Part shown: in pieces, positions 19,160-30,745 of the stretch
Layout: each line of letters begins with the position of its first letter
Numbering within the stretch: the first letter of the stretch is position 1
Assembly: GCA_019055375.1 (NCBI GenBank)
Contig: JAHQIW010000657.1
Span: 1-64,000 of the forward strand
Length of the DNA: 64,000 nt
Origin: Parelaphostrongylus tenuis
Lineage: Eukaryota > Nematoda > Chromadorea > Rhabditida > Metastrongylidae
Direction: 5' to 3'
Notes under the pieces: model-generated
The model's input: only the letters and a program-made list of their open reading frames with translations
Database searches by the model: none
What the model was told of the DNA's origin: nothing
Program-made: the position numbers and the translations under genes

Positions 19160-19695
19160 CGGTGTACACTCAATTGCTCCTGGCTAATATATGCAATATA
19201 TCATTTCTTTCGTTTCGAGTGCTTTCTTAAGACGACAGCTCAAATTTCAATATGCTTGATAATCATTTTTTGAGCCACGCATGTTATAAGTCAGCCTTCT
19301 TTAATAGACCACTGACATGCGTGGCTCAAAAAAAAAATGATTATCAGGCATATTCTTAAAAAAACCCTCGAAACGAAAGATATGATATAATGAATATACT
19401 AGCCAAGAGCAATCGAATGTACAACGCTCTATGCTCGGTGAGATTTTCACTGGACACAAAGTGTAAAGCGTTCGTCGTCGCGAACTCTTAGTGTGGAGAC
19501 TGCAGCTCCCACAAAGATTAGCAAAAGACGAGAAAGGGTAACTGCCCGACTGACGAGATCGCAAGATCGAAACACGTGTATCTGGCTCTATAAGTCAGCC
19601 CACTGTGATAGACCACTGACATGCGTGGCTCAAAATTATCAGGCATATTGAAATTTGAGCTGTGGTCTTAAAAAAACACTCGAAATGAAAGATTT
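19160..19695. repeat. MITE-like inverted-repeat element
   Basis: Arms share TTTCGAGTGCTTTCTTAAGA (19217) with its complement near 19665, and GAGCCACGCATG (19273) with CATGCGTGGCTC (19316 and 19620). The interior has CCCGACTGACGAGATCG and ACACGTGTATCTGGCTCTAT near 19540-19593. Arrangement and vocabulary link it to the copies at 17.6, 24.8 and 44.4 kb. Confidence 0.7.
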
Positions 19696-19835
19696 CAGAA
19701 TCATTATAAAATCTCAAAAAGGAAATCTGAAATCTTCTCTTTCATGCATATGTCCAAAAAAGACGGGGTAAGTACGACGCTGACACGTTGATAACTACTA
19801 ACAAAAAGAAGTAAGCACCTTGGCGTTTGGCAAGC

Positions 19836-19885
19836 AAAGGCGATCCCATTGTATTCAGACAAACACTGAATTCGTTGTACATCAT
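19836..19885 (-). repeat. Small inverted fragment of the segment C tail
   Basis: GGCGATCCCATTGTATTCAG and ACAAACACTGAATTC are the reverse complement of 18925-18961. This is a third, short partial copy of the duplicated segment. Confidence 0.6.
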
Positions 19886-20112
19886 AGAAGAGCGTGATCA
19901 AAACGAGCAGAAGCAAGCTTCAGAGCTTTTTACCACTTATTATTCATGAACAAACGTTTTAAGACCACAATCCCTTAGATTGCTCACCCTGTTAAGCCCT
20001 TATTTACATCGCAATAAGCAATGCATGAGTTTGATTATTTACATTTTGAGGCCGTATAAACTCTCTCCTGGCAAATGGCCTTTTTGTCAAAAGTGATCCA
20101 AGAAAGCAAAAA

Positions 20113-20397
20113 ATGAGAGTAATGACGAACATTATCACTACAAATTATTTCTTCCATTTTTCCTTTCTACGAGCCAATCGTTGTTGTGATTCAAGCTCGG
20201 TTTGTGACGAAGCGGAAGAGAAAGGAAAGCACGATATTACATTTTCATGCATGACAATAAGTGAAAAATCGTCCTGCATAATTCATGAGGAATGTGCTGG
20301 CCCACAGCGCAATTTATGTGTGATTTGTATTCTGCTGTTTAGATACGGATTTTTCTTTCGTTTGCCAAACCAGAATTTCAGAATGCGAAGATATTGA
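20113..20397 (+). CDS. Hypothetical Cys-rich ORF or exon
   Basis: The frame of 94 codons contains NRCCDSSSVCDEAEEKG, then Cys-containing FSCMTISEKSSCIIHEECAG. The Cys spacing hints at a secreted or extracellular module, but no family is recognised. The preceding pyrimidine tract (20140-20170) could serve a splice acceptor and GTGTG near 20319 a donor. Equally, it may be chance. Confidence 0.22.
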   Translation: MRVMTNIITTNYFFHFSFLRANRCCDSSSVCDEAEEKGKHDITFSCMTISEKSSCIIHEECAGPQRNLCVICILLFRYGFFFRLPNQNFRMRRY

Positions 20398-21392
20398 CCA
20401 GAAGGTCACAGACTATTCCTCTTCAAGAAATTAGTATAAGGACTTCTACAGGATATGTGGCGCTTCCCAAATGATTTAAGTTTCCTATTACATATGAACA
20501 GGTAAATTAGCGTACTTGGGGTTCTTAAGTGCACTTGTGACCTAAGTACACTATGTAAACTGGCTTTCTTCTTCTACGTAGCTCAATCCGAAACGTTTAT
20601 AAAAGGATTTTTCGAATGAAAACTGTGATGATGCTTGTCACTATCAACCTACTGTGCAGCTCTGTCGTTCCCCATAGCCACTGGGAGGCGACTTGGATGG
20701 AGTTCCCTTGAACCATTCACAGTGATTGAGCGGATCAGTACTGACTGCTAATTGAGACAAATATGTGACAGTCTACACAGTTTTCAGTGTTTTTCAATCT
20801 CTTGCAACTTAAGTCTCTGCGTTTCTGACAGTGCTGTAACATGAAAAAAAAAAATGAAAGAAGGAGCGCAAGGTGATTTGCAAGGTGATTAGTCATTTCC
20901 CACTTGTCTGTGTTGTTTGTTCTTCTGTCGACGAAACCATGATGGCGTCGACTCGTCCTTTGTATTTCCGTAGTAAAGCGTCGTTCTATCGTTCAGATTT
21001 TCCTGTCACCTTATGTTCATTGCTTGCTCAGCTATTACCTGTGTGTTCATGGTTAGCAGTCAAAATGCTATATATGTATAATTAAATATTGCTTAGTCTG
21101 ACATCACGTATTGATAGAACTCAATAAACTCTTCAATCACTTCGTTTCCTTACAATCATCATCCACGAAAGCATTTAAGTAGGTTCGGCAGTTTTTTGAA
21201 GGATTTCGTTTTCTTCATAGATCTCGTAGAACACAGGCCGTGTAGTGCTTTAAATGCCAGGATTGTTATGTTAGGACGCCGCAGATTTTCAGCTTATTCT
21301 GTCACCAGCCTTTGTGGAGTAGAGAGTTACCACAGACAAGTTTGGTGCAAAATTGGCGAATCTTGATGGATAGGAGAGCTGATTGGAACAGT
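20398..21392. other. No gene recognised
   Basis: AT-rich, with short ORFs only (for example 20873-21085 plus). No repeat family identified. Confidence 0.45.
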
Positions 21393-21474
21393 ATGAGATC
21401 GATCAGAACGTTAAGTTTCTTATTCATAACCATCTCTGCGATTTGGTTGATCCCATCTCAGAATGATTGTGAAG
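21393..21474 (+). CDS. Candidate first exon encoding a secretion signal
   Basis: ATG at 21393 opens 27 codons reading MRSIRTLSFLFITISAIWLI then PSQNDCE: positive start, hydrophobic core of about 14 residues and polar end, the layout of a signal peptide. A GTAAAA donor follows directly at 21475, leaving phase 1. The downstream exon is not identified, so the gene identity is unknown. Confidence 0.35.
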
Positions 21475-23108
21475 GTAAAACTGTCGCTCTCTAACAAAGC
21501 TCATCTAGAAGGTAACACCGGGGAAGAATTTATTTTGATAGTTGACTGAAAAACTTGGACTGTTCTTTGATTCAATTTAATTCTAGTTGCTCTTTGATCA
21601 CTAATATTGAAGCACTCATTTAGCATTATGTCTACATCATTTTAGTGAGGGTTATTTCTATATGTTTTCTCCACCATCGATGAGTTTCATCATCTCCGCT
21701 CTCATTCGCCACTTGAGTTTGTAGATGGCCTAGATAATATGGTGTATTTCGAAGCGATTTGACAATGCTATGAACTCCATCTATCGTCCTATCCATGTCA
21801 CTAACGGTCTCTTCTATCTAATATTGTTTTAGAACTATCGACCCAGAATATCATTCATATGGAATCAGCGAAATTTAATCATTACACTCTCTGACTTCAA
21901 TCGATCGCATCAGGATGAAATTCATATCCTTTTCCATCAATCTTATCATCTATCTATGTCACATCTTTCGCCTGCTCGAATATCTCTTCACCGTGTCCAT
22001 ACGCCAAGATTACTGTGGATCCCTTTCTGAATACATCATCCTGATCAATTTAGTTTTCGTCTCCAATTCTTAGGCTTATAATCGGCACTTTAATTAGTTA
22101 AGCGTAGAATGAAATGAAAATAAAGCAACAAAAATATCTGCAAATATCGATCATTTCTAAGTGAATATGCGTCGCATTTGTATTCAGTTAAGATAAGAAA
22201 ATTGTAGTTTGATCAGCAAACTATTTTGACACATTTGACTCAGGTAGTTTCATAGGAGATCGTGATCATTCATGCAACACAACATCCACCAAGGTCGACT
22301 TCCAGTGGTCGCCGTATGGAAATGTGTTAGGTCTCCTATATGGACTAGATTACGACTCCATAAAAAAACGGCGGCCCTCAAGTAAAGTAGCATTTTGTAC
22401 GATTCTTCTTGAATATCAACCTTTTTATTGTTGCTGTCGCCAGATAATTGTCGTGCATTAAAGTCCAGTAAATTTCTCGGTCACTTCCAGCCCTTTACAT
22501 GAGAGTTCGGAGACTTCGACGTTCCTTTTTCCACAGAAATATTTCTGGTAGAAGGATTTCTACATTTCGAAAGGTTCAGAGAGTCCAACTCCCGATGTTA
22601 TTGGATTTCACCAACGTTAGATTCATGTTTTGCAATCTCAGAATTCCCATTCACAACGACAGACTCGTCCTCTGAAGTACGATTGTTTTTCTATTTGAGA
22701 TTTTTCGAAGAACTGTTTGAACTCCTATCTCTGCAAAAATTATACTAATACGTTTCGAAAGCCTAAGCACAATCCATTATTTATCCAATTCGGTGCAAAA
22801 TATAATCAACTTTGTTGAACTGTTCACCATATTGCCTATAAAATGGTTATATTATAGTACTTAAAAGACACGCCTTCTCTATTTATACGGGTTCCAAGAC
22901 TTTTTCATCATGCTTTCGTTATCTGGCAGCTCTCGTCCACAAAGGTGATCAAAGTTGGGCTATGGTCGGCTGTGATTTGAAGATCCATGAGGTGACAAAG
23001 GCTTCATATACAACTAACTTACATCTAACAAACACATCGGCGTAATTTTCTCCTTGAAAGTCTGCTCAAAGTCGTCTTGCTTTTTGGACGATCCGCTCTG
23101 ATGTTTCT
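21475..23108. other. No gene recognised
   Basis: Pyrimidine-biased plus strand (21600-22080) with many TCATC words, no domain and no array. It may be intronic to a gene starting at 21393. Confidence 0.4.
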
Positions 23109-23260
23109 GTGTTCTTTTCTCAAGAACGACTCGACGATTACTTTTTGAAGCATAATCACCTGAATGTCGAAAGTAATGTATTATTCGTTAAACTGAACTC
23201 CCACACAAACCGGCTCGCTGCTGAGTTTGCAGACTTATCTTCAGAGAACATCGCTCAAGT
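23109..23260 (+). CDS. Possible exon, unknown protein
   Basis: The frame reads QERLDDYFLKHNHLNVESN, LFVKLNSHTNRLAAEF and ADLSSENIAQ, then a GTGCCAG donor-like site near 23261. Composition is protein-like. The acceptor side is weak (TTTTCTCAAG), so the left boundary is uncertain. No family recognised. Confidence 0.25.
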
Positions 23261-23647
23261 GCCAGTGTGTTGTGCCTTTTTTTCTATGTGACCGTAGAGA
23301 TGTTTCTTCTACACAGTACAAAGCAATCCAGTGCGCAGATCGTGATCGACACCTTTGTCAGCTGTGCCCTTTGTTGCAGTCCAGTAGGCTGCTCACTGTG
23401 CTCATTGTCTTCTGATTAATGTATTAAGTCGTTACATATACTAAATCAGCATTTTGTTAATGAAGAAGATGCCATCCCGTTCTATCATTTATCCAGAATG
23501 ACTGCTTCGTTCACAGCAGATAATATTATTAACTGGTCTTTGTTCCGGTCAATCGGTTTCTATGCTTCAGTGAAAAAATCGACCGCTGCATGGTGATCGG
23601 GAAACATTATCTCGCCTTTTGTGGTGCTGTTAATAAAGGCGTTAGTA

Positions 23648-23754
23648 TATACCTAAGCAAATTTAGTAGTGAGCAAAAATATGGATGGATGAAACGCGGG
23701 TACGACTCCCGTCTGAGGCCGTATTTTTGCTCACCACTCAGTTCGCTTGGGTAC
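23648..23754. repeat. Snap-back inverted repeat enclosing a tRNA-like 3' half
   Basis: Arms 23648-23682 (ACCTAAGC...GAGCAAAAATAT) and 23720-23754 (GTATTTTTGCTC...GCTTGGGTA) are complementary with few mismatches. The loop holds GGATGGATGAAACGCGGGTA and CGACTCCCGTCTGAGG, resembling the T arm and acceptor end of the tRNA-like element at 39070-39143. Confidence 0.6.
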
Positions 23755-24830
23755 ATTTGGAACATTATAACACTGCAAAAAAACAGTAAAAATACTAGAA
23801 TTTTCGAAGGCGTTAATCTTTCCCATAGAGCAAAGATTGAAGAGTTATCTGATAATCGATAACATGCTTTGGCCTAACTTAAGCTGCCATGCCAGAACTC
23901 GAAAAAAGAACCTCGAAACAAGTTTTCAGATTATGAGATTATTGTTGTTTTCGAGCGAGTTGTATATATATAGTCGAAAGTCATGGTATTAAGAGTTATC
24001 GTTCGCCGTCGCCTATCGGACGTTTTTTCTAATTCTTTCCTTTATCTAGTGAAAATAGATTTTTTCAGCGGAGAAGCCTTGTTGCTACTTCTTACTGTAC
24101 AATCAGTAATCCCTTTCACCAAGCGCTCATCCAAATTTTGGTCATTTTGGTGGACAGTATCGATTTAGACTTCGTGCTACTAAGTGCCTTCCGGCAGTTA
24201 ACTATGATAGTACTAGAAGTAACTAGAAATCTCGGCCAAGCTTTGTGACTATGGAGAGATTTTCGTTCGGTCCACCTAGCCAATCCTTTTAGAAATGCAG
24301 TTGAACCTATTGAGACAATTTTTTATTGAAAGTCGATAAATTTTCACAACGTGGATCTGATGGGCGAAGATTTTGAAGGTCACATTTGCTACCACAGTCA
24401 TGCCAAAAGGCGGTGCGTAAAGTCATTCAGGGTTTAAATATCCTCTTCATCTCCAGATGTGATAGGTGGTTTCAAGTTGTGCGTTTGATAGTTCCTGATA
24501 AGAGCGATTTCCATTACATATAATGCGGATTGGAAGAGATTCATATGAAATCTCTATATGTGTTGAATTGTCGACATAATACAAAATACAATATCTTTGG
24601 ATCTGTTGCTGACACTCTAATCGAATCACTCGCCTACAAAGAGAGGAGTGTGGCCGACACCGTTACAGTAGCCTCAGTAGAAATTTTCTAGCATTTTAAT
24701 GTAGACCTGCTAATAGCCTAAGCTACATGGCTATCTGGTAGATTAATCATCTCGATTATCTACAATTATACAACTGAGTTGTAAGCTGCAAACAGGTGCT
24801 GTCTTGAAAGTAATGGTGCACCAGATAATC

Positions 24831-25232
24831 ACTTTGTGAGCCACGCATGTGGTCTGTTATATAGGGCTGACTTATAGAGCCCGATAGACGTGTTTCGACC
24901 TTGAAAGTTTTATCAGTCGGACGGTATCCTCTCGTCTCTTGCCAATCCTCTCGGGGCGCTCAGTCGCCTATACTAAGAGTAGGCAACGACGAACTTTTAC
25001 ACTGCATGTCAGGTGAGATTATCACCGAAAAGACAGTGTTGTACGCTCAATTGCTCTTGGATGGTATTATTAGTATATCATACCTTTCGTTCCGAGTGCT
25101 TTCTTGAGACCATGCTCAAATTTCATTATGCCAGATAATCACTTTTTAGGCCACGCATGTGATCTATTATAAAAGTGACTATCTGGCATATGAAATTTGA
25201 GCGTGGTCTCAAGAAAACATTCGAGACGAAAA
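24831..25232. repeat. MITE-like inverted-repeat element
   Basis: Begins with GTGAGCCACGCATGTGGTC, carries GCCCGATAGACGTGTTTCGA near 24877 and ends with an inverted arm containing GAGCGTGGTCTCAAGAAAA near 25199. Same family as 19160-19695. Confidence 0.68.
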
Positions 25233-25258
25233 GTAATGGTTTAATTTTTCTTGTAGAA

Positions 25259-25645
25259 CTATTTGCGCTGGGATCACAATTTGATGAGAATGTACTCAGC
25301 AGTGCAAATGAAAATTCGGTCACCTGCTATCCTGGTGTTTTGTGTATTTTACGAACGTTACTTGAGACCATAAGGCAAGTCGGCACAGAAATGATGACTG
25401 TATATCGGCTAGATTCGATCCGCTCGCTGGTATCAATCTATGGCGCTGGAATAGCTGCTGGCTACAGGGTCATCTGTGACATCACTGCTGATCGCTACGT
25501 ATTGTTGACCTCCGGTAGCGATACCACTCTGACTATACACTGTCCACACTTAGTCACATACAGAAGAATTCCGTTCCTTATGCTTCATCACTTTCAATCC
25601 ACGAGCCGGCGACAACGCTGCAGGATGGCTTCTACTGGACATGAG
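25259..25645 (+). CDS. Possible exon, unknown protein
   Basis: A long open plus frame, GC-richer than its surroundings, ends at a strong GTAAGT donor (25646) in phase 0. It includes IYGAGIAAGYRVICDITADR and LLTSGSDTTLTIHCPHLV. The opposite strand is also mostly open over part of it, so strand assignment is not secure. No family recognised. The left end abuts a MITE. Confidence 0.28.
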
Positions 25646-27027
25646 GTAAGTTGTAGAGTTTATTTTTCATTTACTCAATAATTGGCTCGCACTTTTCCAT
25701 TCGTAATGACGTTGACTAATTCTTGACGCTCACAACCGGCAAGTTTGAATGTCTTGGTATTTGGATTATGCTCTATCCCATCCACTTGAACAAAACGCGA
25801 TTCTTGTTCACGAATCCGGTTGACGCAAAAGTAGACGGGAACTAGAAACGTTTTGAAGCATGAGGGCACAAAAGCTAACGTGCTTACAAAAGTATGCGCC
25901 TGCGTAGTTTTTCATTTAAAAGCTATTGTAAATAGAAAAAGTGGCTCCAGTGTGGTTTTTTCTTGTGAAACAATGCGTTCTGACTCGAAGAATCTTCAAA
26001 GCTTCCGATTTCTGCCTTATTATTGTGAATACTGTACTACCTTAAAAGCGTAAACAGTTCTGCGTTCTGCATTCTTTTGCATTGACTCGGTGGCCGCATC
26101 CGTTGACCTTTGCAGTAATCCCAGTAGTTATTGATTGCACGTACTCAGTCGTAATAAAAACTCGGTTTCATTGCGATTATGTTTTAAAAATCGCAGAGAC
26201 ATTAATTTATGAACTGTGATCTTTTTGTAGCTTTATTCTTCGTATAAATCATCTGTCTTGACTTTCCTCGTGATCACTAAAGAAATTTTTCTCTGCCAAG
26301 TCTGAGGTTGTGCTTGTAAAGTTCGATCAATAGTACTTCTAATGCTAAAGCCTATGTTGAACTCTGTAGTAATTTTGTATAATGACAATAATCCCTGATG
26401 TTGAGCCTCTAATGACCCGTGATGAACTCACTGCAGTTTCTGCCGTTTTGGGTGTTCTTTAGTGTTCTTTACACTTTGATTCTCAAAACCATAGAGCTTC
26501 TATTAATCATTGAAGTCGAAAGTGGGTACCGTGTGAAGTTAAATGATTTATGATCTCCTGATCACTCAGTAATAAATCATCCGAGAAACTGTTTGTGTGA
26601 GTTAGGCAATGGACTTGTTTTTGAGGAAATGAGGTGATAACTTTCCAGTAGAGAGTCACCTCATTACGTACCATAGCCGATCGGTGAAGACCACGTGGTA
26701 AATTAATGATTGAATTGTTCTGTCATTATTTGACTTTTGTTTTCTTATCATACTTCCCTAATCTGATAGGCCTCCCATCCTATTTACTAATACTTTCATA
26801 ACTTTTCTCATACGGTAAACTAGAATATGTTGAGAAATCACATTGTTTTTGCCATGATTTCTTACTTCACTATTTCCTCTAATCAATGAAAATAATCGAC
26901 TTTGAACAAGATTGTGAAAACAGAAAGAAAAAAATTATTGTCGTCATATCTCGCGCAGAACGGGACTGGTCAACAGAATGCGTTGTAATTATGTAAGCAT
27001 TCCGGTTATAAAGATCCTCGGCTGTTC
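25646..27027. other. No gene recognised
   Basis: Short ORFs on both strands (25675-26053) without domain signatures. Confidence 0.4.
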
Positions 27028-27393
27028 ATGACGTCATCTCACTTATTTTTGATCTTATCCGGTGGACCTCAGATTCACAATATTTTAGATCATCTGGCAC
27101 TACATTATGCGGATCCGAGAGTTCTAAATTTCGACTTATTTCCTCACGTCTGTCATCAAGAAGGTTATTCAGTTTTGAAAGTGGATTCAGGTTGTAGATT
27201 GAGGTATTTTGACATCGGATCAAGTGTTTTAAAAGGGGCGATGACACATAAATGTCCGTACTTGGGATCGCTGATGTTTTCTACTGTTCATTTAGTAATG
27301 AATATGCCAACGTATAAAGTTATTCATCGTGAATTATTAGTGTTGTATGATCAATACCATTCACAGCGATTTCGATCGAATGTGCTCGTCAAG
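27028..27393 (+). CDS. Possible exon, unknown protein
   Basis: The plus frame stays open through NILDHLALHYADPRVLNFDL and KVIHRELLVLYDQYHSQRF to a GTGAGA donor at 27394 in phase 0. An alternative minus-strand frame (27026-27247) reads SKLNNLLDDRREEISRNLEL and is equally protein-like. One of the two may be real. It could belong upstream of the F-box gene, but no junction proves it. Confidence 0.28.
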
Positions 27394-28750
27394 GTGAGAA
27401 ATACACATCTTTCATGATATCCTTAAGAAGACATATCGTTCCCTCTAAGGAAATTCCTCCAGGAATCCAGTCCGATCGTTTTGACCTATAACAAATTGAT
27501 TATCTAATCCCTTATCTGAAAATCTACTTGGAAATTGTCCTTCAGATTTGTGCGCGGGAGACATTCCTTCCTAGTGAGTGTGGTCGTGGCGATACTCGAG
27601 AACATCATGTACGGCACTCAAATTAAAGTTGTCACTAACTAGGCTTTTCAGTTCCATCATCACTGTTGTTTCAGTTAGTGTCACTGCAGAAATTGTATTT
27701 TCCTGCAGTTTTGATTGATGTTCACCAAAATAGTTTGGCGAAGAAATATCTCCACAAACATCCGCCCACCACTTGTCCTATTTTTGGATGTTGATCAAAT
27801 GTTACATTGTTAAGCGTTTCCGGTAGGTGATGGTATTTCTGGCTCTTTCTCGGCGATAACTGACCAATGTACGAAATCCTAGCGCGAACTGATATCAAGT
27901 GATAGCAGTGATAGAACGTAAAGAATAAAGGTTACGTATCTTATGCAGTTGGAAGTGCATTAACATTCCATCACATCGAGTCCTGTTTATGGATTCTCAC
28001 TTGAAAGACATCACAGTGATTTGCAATTGAACACTGAAGATCGAAAGTTCGTCACGCAGAGCTGCTTTTTTGTAACTGATTTTGGAGAAAATGACGTTTG
28101 GGATAGAAATGCAGTTATTGCTGTAAACTGAAACGTCCCATTGTATATTGGGTGCGATATTTCGAACATCTTGGACAGGAACCACATACAATTCGAATTT
28201 GAAATATTTCGCGATTAATTCAATTTCTATGATGGAATGCTATGGACAAGGGTCCTTGCATAACCGAATTGTGCCTTGGCGAGCTTTTCGATAACTAGCG
28301 AAATTTTCCCGGTAATAACTTGAGTACTTTGAAATTCACTGAAATTGAGTATTTGGAAAATTGGACCGGATTTCAAGAAAGACTTTCATGTAGCAACCGT
28401 AGATGTATTTCAGGTTTTAGGTATTCTTTTGATATTAAGTTTCTTCAAAGTGAAACACTGAAGTGAAAAATTGAGAAATGCTCAACTTTTTGGCTGTGAT
28501 TACTAAAAGTTGGCGTTTACAACCACAAACGACGAATTCAGAAGATGTTTTCGTGTCCCGTCTGGATCGATCTTACTTCAGTTTTTGTGATACGAATATC
28601 GACAGGACAACTCGCTTGTGTGCTCCAATTTGGACGATTATTGCGAAAAAATTGTTTGCACGCAAGAAGTGCTGGGATCCGCACATCAGATGTGATGGCG
28701 GGTTATGTAAAAAAAAGGAATGGCTAGTGAGATCCTTTTAATCCGCTTAG

Positions 28751-28879
28751 CAACGTCCCAGTATCGCAATCTCAAGATCCAGGGAAATTGGCCCGACTCG
28801 AACTCAATGACATTTGCGATGAAGAAGGAAAATCTTCAACCAGCAGTCGAATTGAAAGGGAGCGGAACGAATCCAATGA
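28751..28879 (+). CDS. Possible upstream exon of the F-box gene
   Basis: After CTTTTAATCCGCTTAG the frame reads NVPVSQSQDPGKLARLELND then ICDEEGKSSTSSRIERERNE, hydrophilic and acidic/basic. A GTGCTG donor at 28880 would leave phase 2, whereas the next supported exon (30635) enters in phase 0, so at least one exon would be missing between them. Other frames in 28478-28929 are likely shadows. Confidence 0.3.
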
Positions 28880-30634
28880 GTGCTGAGATCCGTACAGTGA
28901 GACACATGTCGTTTCGGATCTTGCAATGAAAAAAAGGTTTGCTGCGAGTCAAAACATATCGATATGGAAGTGGCCAAAATTTATTGTGCCACTTCTGTTG
29001 TGTGCAGTGCATTTCGGGCGTTATGTGATAATGATTTTAGCACAAAGGCAAAACTGCGATGTACTTCCGGGTTAGATTGATTTCCAACTTTGTATCAAGG
29101 CCTAGTCAATAGGATAAAACCTGTTTCTGTTAGATCCTGTTCTCCATTAGTTTATCGTTGGAATTTTTGACCGAAAGAGCGATTTGTTCCTGTGACTGGT
29201 AAAAGAAAAGCATGTAAACAATGACGAGCACTGTCCTCTAGTAGCCGGTTATACCACAACGCTAGCAAATGTTGAATCATCTCCTATCACCAGTCATAAT
29301 CACAAAGTCCCTGCCTTCCGGTCATCTGCAGTTGTCAAAATTTTCTAATTTTTTTCTCTGATCTGTTAGTTCATTCTCTGATTTCATCCTCGTCTTCATC
29401 CATACCTATTAGAATTGGCTTATGCACGTCTATTGGTGAGTTGTCTTATTGCAAGTTTGACACGTCTATACACGAGAGATTTGCATTTTGTATTCCCGTC
29501 ATGCGTTCAGCAAATAGTATCAGTTTGCAGCATTTCCATTTGAACAATTTACGGTTTCCAATCGGCTATCAGTCTGGATTTGCAGTATTGTTTGACTATT
29601 CAGTTCAGTAGATTGAAGCCGGCCACGCTCTTCGATATTCATCCCGATTTTACTCATCCATAAAGGAGACAATGATTGGTGGTGAACTTTTCAGCTTCAT
29701 ACTCGCGTTCATCTATCGGACTAGGGAGCCTTTTTCCCCGACTCACTGCTCAGGCAGAGTGAGATCACAACTCTCAGTTCCTCAAGATTTAGCCTTTCGT
29801 AGGAAAAAAATTTCTCCTGAGTCTGTAGCACACACTTTTCTATATTTTGACTGAATCGCATCGATCACATGTCGCACTGTGATGAAGTCGCCCGGACCAT
29901 CTGAATAGAAGTGATTTGTCAATCGCTGCGAATATCGGCTGAGATGCACATAGAGCGAGAACTGATAAGTGACTGTCTAAAATGATGAATTGTCTACGTG
30001 CTCATAACAAACTTGTATCTCATTCACCATAACTGTGAGTCGGCGATCGACTAGTGCGTTCAACCCCTCCCATGACACCAACGTCATTCTTCACTACTGC
30101 ATTAGTTGAGAGTGGCTGAGTTGGATCGTTCACGATCTACTGGAGCGATCATTTTATTTGCCACATTCTTTTTCGTCATCGTCGTGTTTTTCAATTGATA
30201 TGCGTACCGTAATCCTTCGATAAAATACTGCACACTTAAATCTGAATAGATTAAACACGTTTTCACGGTCAAACTAACACTGCTCACTGCCGAAGACTAT
30301 TGCAGATAATTTCGGTTTCAACAATAATATTTTCGTGACGCCTACCATAACAATTTCCTTGTTTTTCTTCGTTATAGTCAGTCTGCTATGACTTTCTATT
30401 TTTGACATGAATAATTCATTTCTTACATTCCATTGGCCCATGAATGGGCGTACAGAAACCGATGATTTGTGTTCGTATTGCTCATAGCCTACGAAACATT
30501 TCTGTCCACTTGTTATACAAGCTCTTAAAATCTCCTTAGGTGTGGTTTATCTCATTGATTTCGTTCGCATATCCGGCAAGATCTCACGACGTCGTCTGGT
30601 TTTTGTACCTATAACAAGCTCATATACATTTCAG
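28880..30634. other. No gene recognised; probably intronic or upstream DNA
   Basis: Short ORFs only (29672-29854 plus, 30102-30287 minus). Confidence 0.4.
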
Positions 30635-30745
30635 ACCAATCTTCAAACGTCTGTGCTAAGTACTATTCGTGAGAAAATAATGCCACTACAGTTGATTCGC
30701 CGTATATCGTTGCGACACCGCAAAAATCATGAAAACGTAGAAAGA
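30635..30745 (+). CDS. F-box gene exon a
   Basis: Acceptor CATTTCAG, donor GTAAGT, 37 codons in phase 0. Basic sequence including REKIMPLQLIRRISLRHRK. Confidence 0.55.

Noticed and set aside
25126..25323. Minus-strand ORF
   Set aside because: Covers a MITE arm and its flank; no protein signature.
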